A stretch of DNA of 33,803 bases from Halomonas sp. SpR1 (GTDB lineage: Bacteria; Pseudomonadota; Gammaproteobacteria; Pseudomonadales; Halomonadaceae). Of the stretch, positions 30,832 to 33,803 are shown piece by piece; position 1 is the stretch's first letter, and each line of letters opens with the position of its first letter. The notes below the pieces were generated by a model, which was not told the origin of the DNA, did not search any database, and saw only the letters and a list, made by a program, of their open reading frames with translations. The DNA lies in NCBI RefSeq assembly GCF_031010175.1, contig NZ_JAUAMB010000046.1:1-33803 (forward strand), in the 5' to 3' direction. Position numbers and translations under genes: made by a program.

Positions 30832-31925
30832 TGACCGAACGAGCGATTGCCGACCGCGATATCGCTGACGCCCTATGTGAACAGGTGCGCAGCGCCTATG
30901 ATACGCGTACGCCACTACGCATTGTAGGCGGCGATACCCGCGCCTTTTATGGCCGACCGGTGGAGGGCCAGGCGCTGCAAATGGCCGAGCATAGCGGCAT
31001 TGTGAGCTACGATCCGGTGGAACTGGTGGTGACCGTACGCGCGGGCACGCGGCTCAGCGAACTGCAGGAAGTACTGGCGGAGAAACACCAAATGCTGGGC
31101 TTTGAGCCGCCCATGTTTGGTGAAGCGTCTACCATTGGCGGCGCCGTCGCCACCGGACTCTCCGGCCCACGCCGCCCCTGGGCAGGGGCCGCCCGTGACT
31201 TTGTGCTGGGCACGCGCATCATCACCCAAGAGGGCAAGCTGCTGCGCTTTGGCGGCGAAGTGATGAAAAATGTCGCCGGTTACGATCTGTCGCGCCTGAT
31301 GGCAGGCGCCCAGGGCACACTCGGCGTATTGACCGATATCTCCTTTAAAGTGCTGCCTATTCCCACCGCTACCCATAGCCTGCGCTTATCCCTCGGGCTC
31401 GATGAAGCGCTTAACAAGCTCGCCGAACTGGGCCGTAAACCGCTACCGATTACCGCCGCTGCCTGGCATCACGGCGAACTGTTTTTGCGCCTGGAGGGCG
31501 GCAAAAGCTCTGTCACCGCGACCCAGGCAAGCCTTGGTGGTGAGCCGCTTGATGCCAGCTTCTGGCGCGAGCTGCGCGACCATAACCACGCGTTCTTCGC
31601 CTGTAACGAGAGCCAGGCGCTTTGGCGGTTGTCGCTACCGCCCAACACTGCATCGCTGGCGCTGGATATTCCTGAAACAGACATCTTCTACGACTGGGCA
31701 GGCAGCCAGCGCTGGGTTAAAACCACGCTAGATGCCGACACTCTCCGCGCCGCCTGCGCTGCCGTGGGTGGTCATGCCACCTGTTATACACCCCACGCCC
31801 AAGGCGGCGCCGCCGAGCCGTTCACACCGCTCAATGCAGTAGTGGAAAAATATCATCGCAACCTGAAGGCCGAACTGGATGCCCACGGAATCTTTAACCC
31901 CGGTCGTCTTTATGCGGCGTTTTAA
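30831..31925 (+). CDS. glcE: Glycolate oxidase, FAD-binding subunit GlcE
   Basis: This 364-residue protein is a second FAD-binding PCMH subunit. It matches E. coli GlcE in GIVSYDPVELVVTVRAGT, GPRRPWAGAARDFVLGTRII, LRFGGEVMKNVAGYDLSRL and the C-terminal GIFNPGRLYA. It lacks the large catalytic C-terminal domain of GlcD, as is normal. The start is taken at ATG 30831 behind GGGAAAGACC; a GTG at 30819 in the same frame is an alternative. It lies 84 bases after glcD and 14 bases before glcF. Confidence 0.94.
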   Translation: MTERAIADRDIADALCEQVRSAYDTRTPLRIVGGDTRAFYGRPVEGQALQMAEHSGIVSYDPVELVVTVRAGTRLSELQEVLAEKHQMLGFEPPMFGEASTIGGAVATGLSGPRRPWAGAARDFVLGTRIITQEGKLLRFGGEVMKNVAGYDLSRLMAGAQGTLGVLTDISFKVLPIPTATHSLRLSLGLDEALNKLAELGRKPLPITAAAWHHGELFLRLEGGKSSVTATQASLGGEPLDASFWRELRDHNHAFFACNESQALWRLSLPPNTASLALDIPETDIFYDWAGSQRWVKTTLDADTLRAACAAVGGHATCYTPHAQGGAAEPFTPLNAVVEKYHRNLKAELDAHGIFNPGRLYAAF

Positions 31926-31939
31926 TCAGGAGAGCTGAC

Positions 31940-33172
31940 ATGCAGACGCAATTTACCGATGCCGACCTTCAGAAACCGCATATTCAAGAAGCGGAGCGTA
32001 TTCTGCGCACCTGCGTTCACTGCGGTTTTTGTAACGCCACCTGCCCAACTTATCAGCTATTAGGCGATGAGCGCGATGGCCCCCGTGGGCGTATCTATTT
32101 AATGAAAGAGCTGCTGGAGAGCCGCGACGATGACGATCAGGTCACCGACGAAACGCGCCTGCATCTAGATCGCTGCCTGACTTGCCTTAACTGCGAAACC
32201 ACCTGCCCTTCGGGCGTGGAGTACCACAAGCTGCTGAACATTGGCCGCGCCGAAATTGAGCGCCGCGTCCCCCGCCCGGCGGCCGAACGGGCCCAGCGCT
32301 ATGCACTGCGCAAGATGCTGGTCGACCCCAAGCGCTTTCAGGCGCTGCTTAAGCTGGGGCAAACCTTTAAGCCACTAGTGCCCGGCAAGCTGCGCAGTAA
32401 AATGCCTGCAGACCCAATCGATGCAGGCGCACGCCCTGATGCCAACCGGCACACCCGAAAAGTGTTAATGCTGGAAGGCTGTGTACAGCCAGGGCTGTCA
32501 CCCAATACCAATGCCGCCACCGCGCGGATTCTTGACCGCCTCGGCATTAGCGTCACGCCGGTGACTGAAGCGGGCTGCTGCGGCGCCGTTGATTTTCACC
32601 TCAACGCCCAGGAAGATGGGCGTGCGCGCATGCGCGCCAACATTGATGCCTGGTGGCCATATATTGAACAAGGCACCGAAGCCATTGTTCAAACCGCCAG
32701 CGGCTGCGGCGCTTTCGTCAAAGAGTATGGCGACATGCTCAAAGATGATCCTGACTACGCCATTAAGGCGCGCAAGGTAAGCACCCTGGCCAAGGATATT
32801 GTCGAGATTTTGCGCGATGAGCCGCTGGACACATTGAATGTCACAGCGTCACAACGGCTGGCATTTCACTGCCCCTGTACACTGCAGCACGCCCAGAAAC
32901 TTAACGGCGCGGTTGAAGGTGTACTGAGCAAACTTGGCTTTGCGCTAACCCCGGTACAGGATGCGCATCTCTGCTGTGGCTCGGCGGGTACCTACTCGAT
33001 CACGCAGCCTGAACTGGCCACCCAACTGCGCGACAATAAGCTCAATGCATTGGAGGCCGGTGACCCCGAAGTGATCGTAACGGCGAATATCGGCTGCCAG
33101 ACCCACTTGGCAGGCGCCAATCGCACGCCGGTACGCCACTGGGTAGAGATCGTCGATGCAGCGCTCACTTAG
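31940..33172 (+). CDS. glcF: Glycolate oxidase, iron-sulfur subunit GlcF
   Basis: This 410-residue electron-transfer subunit has two 4Fe-4S clusters, with cysteines at 25, 28, 31, 35 (CVHCGFCNATCP) and 79, 82, 85, 89 (CLTCLNCETTCP). Two CCG domains follow (AGCCGAVDFHL and HLCCGSAGTYS), as in heterodisulfide-reductase-like subunits. It passes electrons from GlcDE toward the quinone pool. AGGAG lies 7 bases before ATG, and the gene starts 14 bases after glcE, so it belongs to the same operon. Confidence 0.95.
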   Translation: MQTQFTDADLQKPHIQEAERILRTCVHCGFCNATCPTYQLLGDERDGPRGRIYLMKELLESRDDDDQVTDETRLHLDRCLTCLNCETTCPSGVEYHKLLNIGRAEIERRVPRPAAERAQRYALRKMLVDPKRFQALLKLGQTFKPLVPGKLRSKMPADPIDAGARPDANRHTRKVLMLEGCVQPGLSPNTNAATARILDRLGISVTPVTEAGCCGAVDFHLNAQEDGRARMRANIDAWWPYIEQGTEAIVQTASGCGAFVKEYGDMLKDDPDYAIKARKVSTLAKDIVEILRDEPLDTLNVTASQRLAFHCPCTLQHAQKLNGAVEGVLSKLGFALTPVQDAHLCCGSAGTYSITQPELATQLRDNKLNALEAGDPEVIVTANIGCQTHLAGANRTPVRHWVEIVDAALT

Positions 33173-33250
33173 TATTTAAACTTAACGCCAGTCCACGCTG
33201 ACTTTTAACAGCGCGGCCATTTCACTCCCTCCCTTAACAAGGATTTAAAC

Positions 33251-33655
33251 ATGCAAACAAAAGCCATTCTCGCCCAAGCCGATGTAACAAATGTTCTGGA
33301 TGCCGCGCAGAAAGAGGCCGACAGCAATAACTGGCCGGTAACCATCGCGGTGACCGACGACGGCGGCCATCTGTTGGCGCTGCGCCGTTTGGATGGCGCT
33401 GCGCCTTTCAGTGCCGAAGTCGCTACGCATAAAGCGCGCAGTGCAGCGCTAGGCCGTAAAGAGACCCAGGTATTTGAAGAAATGATTAATGGCGGCCGTA
33501 CTGCATTTGTCACTGCACCGCTGCAAGGACTGCTTTCCGGCGGTGTACCCATTACAGTTGACGGCCATGTAGTAGGTGCCGTGGGCATTTCCGGCGTAAA
33601 ACCCGATCAGGATGTGCAGGTTGCCAAAGCAGGTGTTGCCGCTATTACCGGCTAA
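33251..33655 (+). CDS. glcG: GlcG/HbpS-family protein
   Basis: This 134-residue protein of the GlcG/HbpS (DUF336) family is a small alpha/beta fold with motifs VTDDGGHLLALRRLDGA, KARSAALGRKET and GHVVGAVGISGVKPDQD. GlcG sits in the glc operon of E. coli; its role there is not settled, while some relatives bind heme or are cob(I)alamin-linked. It follows glcF after 78 bases with AAGGAT 7 bases before ATG. An intron lies 25 bases after its stop; in E. coli malate synthase (glcB) would come next. Confidence 0.9.
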   Translation: MQTKAILAQADVTNVLDAAQKEADSNNWPVTIAVTDDGGHLLALRRLDGAAPFSAEVATHKARSAALGRKETQVFEEMINGGRTAFVTAPLQGLLSGGVPITVDGHVVGAVGISGVKPDQDVQVAKAGVAAITG

Positions 33656-33679
33656 AAGCGGCAAATTAAGGCGCAGACA

Positions 33680-33753
33680 ATCGAGTAGGAAGGGGAGTCG
33701 CCTCCCCTGTCCTCTCACACCACCGGGCATACGGTTCCGTACCACGGCGGTTC
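33680..33753 (-). ncRNA. Group II intron domains V and VI
   Basis: The minus strand reads GAACCGCCGTGGTACGGAAC and then CGTATGCCCGGTGGT: ACCGCCG pairs with CGGTGGT and GTACG with CGTAT around a GAAC loop, the domain V form. Domain VI follows as AGGGGAG-GCGA-CTCCCCT with an unpaired A in CCTACTCGAT near the 3' splice end. Confidence 0.75.
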
Positions 33754-33803
33754 ATGAAGAACGCTTGAGCCATCTTACCGCGTCCAGTATCGAGATCAGT
33801 CCC
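33752..33803 (-). CDS. ltrA: Group II intron reverse transcriptase/maturase, C-terminal fragment
   Basis: From 33802 down, the minus strand encodes GLISILDAVRWLKRSS followed by TGA at 33752-33754, directly abutting domain V. This is where the open reading frame of many bacterial group II introns ends. Only 16 residues are visible, so the class of the enzyme cannot be given. The gene symbol is the generic one for such proteins. Confidence 0.6.
   Translation of the reverse strand, partial: GLISILDAVRWLKRSS

Larger units (their letters stand above)
33680..33803 (-). mobile_element. Group II intron, 3' end (partial)
   Basis: A mobile group II intron runs on the minus strand from beyond the window edge to about 33680. 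Visible are the end of its reverse transcriptase, a domain V hairpin and a domain VI stem ending CCTACTCGAT. It is inserted 25 bases after glcG and antisense to the glc operon. Confidence 0.8.

Noticed and set aside
1..33803. tRNA, tmRNA or rRNA genes
   Set aside because: None recognised by eye on either strand; no CCA-ended cloverleaf or rRNA signature was found.

Overview
The window looks like a chromosomal segment of a halophilic gammaproteobacterium of the Halomonas/Vreelandella type. This is inferred from the gene families, a class II ilvC next to a divergent ilvY, a glc operon and a urate operon; no rRNA or other marker gene is present to prove it. It divides into an accessory left part (1 to about 16.1 kb) and a housekeeping/catabolic right part (about 16.1 to 33.7 kb), ending in a mobile group II intron.

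Left part, read on the minus strand from 13.5 kb down to 0.1 kb: eleven paralogous ~212-residue proteins of the Imm11/DUF1629 immunity type, interleaved with two almost identical ~730-residue putative toxins. Each toxin has a metal-dependent AHH/HNH-like nuclease region at its N-terminus, a hydrophobic middle segment and a C-terminal Ca2+-binding domain that resembles the FrpC self-processing module. Between most other immunity genes, exactly where a toxin would sit, lies a collapsed toxin: its ribosome site and first ~12 codons joined to its last ~30 codons at one common junction. The array is therefore a string of [toxin or toxin stub + immunity] units of about 0.84 kb (stub) or about 2.9 kb (full). 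The immunity genes are mosaics of a few N-terminal and C-terminal modules around a nearly invariant core. One carries a 12-G tract. An IS3-type element interrupts the stub at the left edge. The array is headed by an unusual 664-residue DUF1963 protein, its terminator, an AT-rich spacer and a decayed copy of the 3' end of a GntR gene found 4.4 kb away.

Right part: modF (two-domain ABC ATPase), ilvC with divergent ilvY, then a urate-degradation cluster (uraH-puuD-gntR opposite uraD), a phasin, two glutathione transferases, a glycolate/lactate permease, a gamma carbonic anhydrase, and the glycolate oxidase locus glcC / glcDEF-glcG. Matching TGGT-N3-ACCA sites lie before both the permease and glcD, so GlcC probably controls both. 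Immediately after glcG a group II intron lies on the opposite strand, with only its 3' end and the last codons of its reverse transcriptase inside the window.
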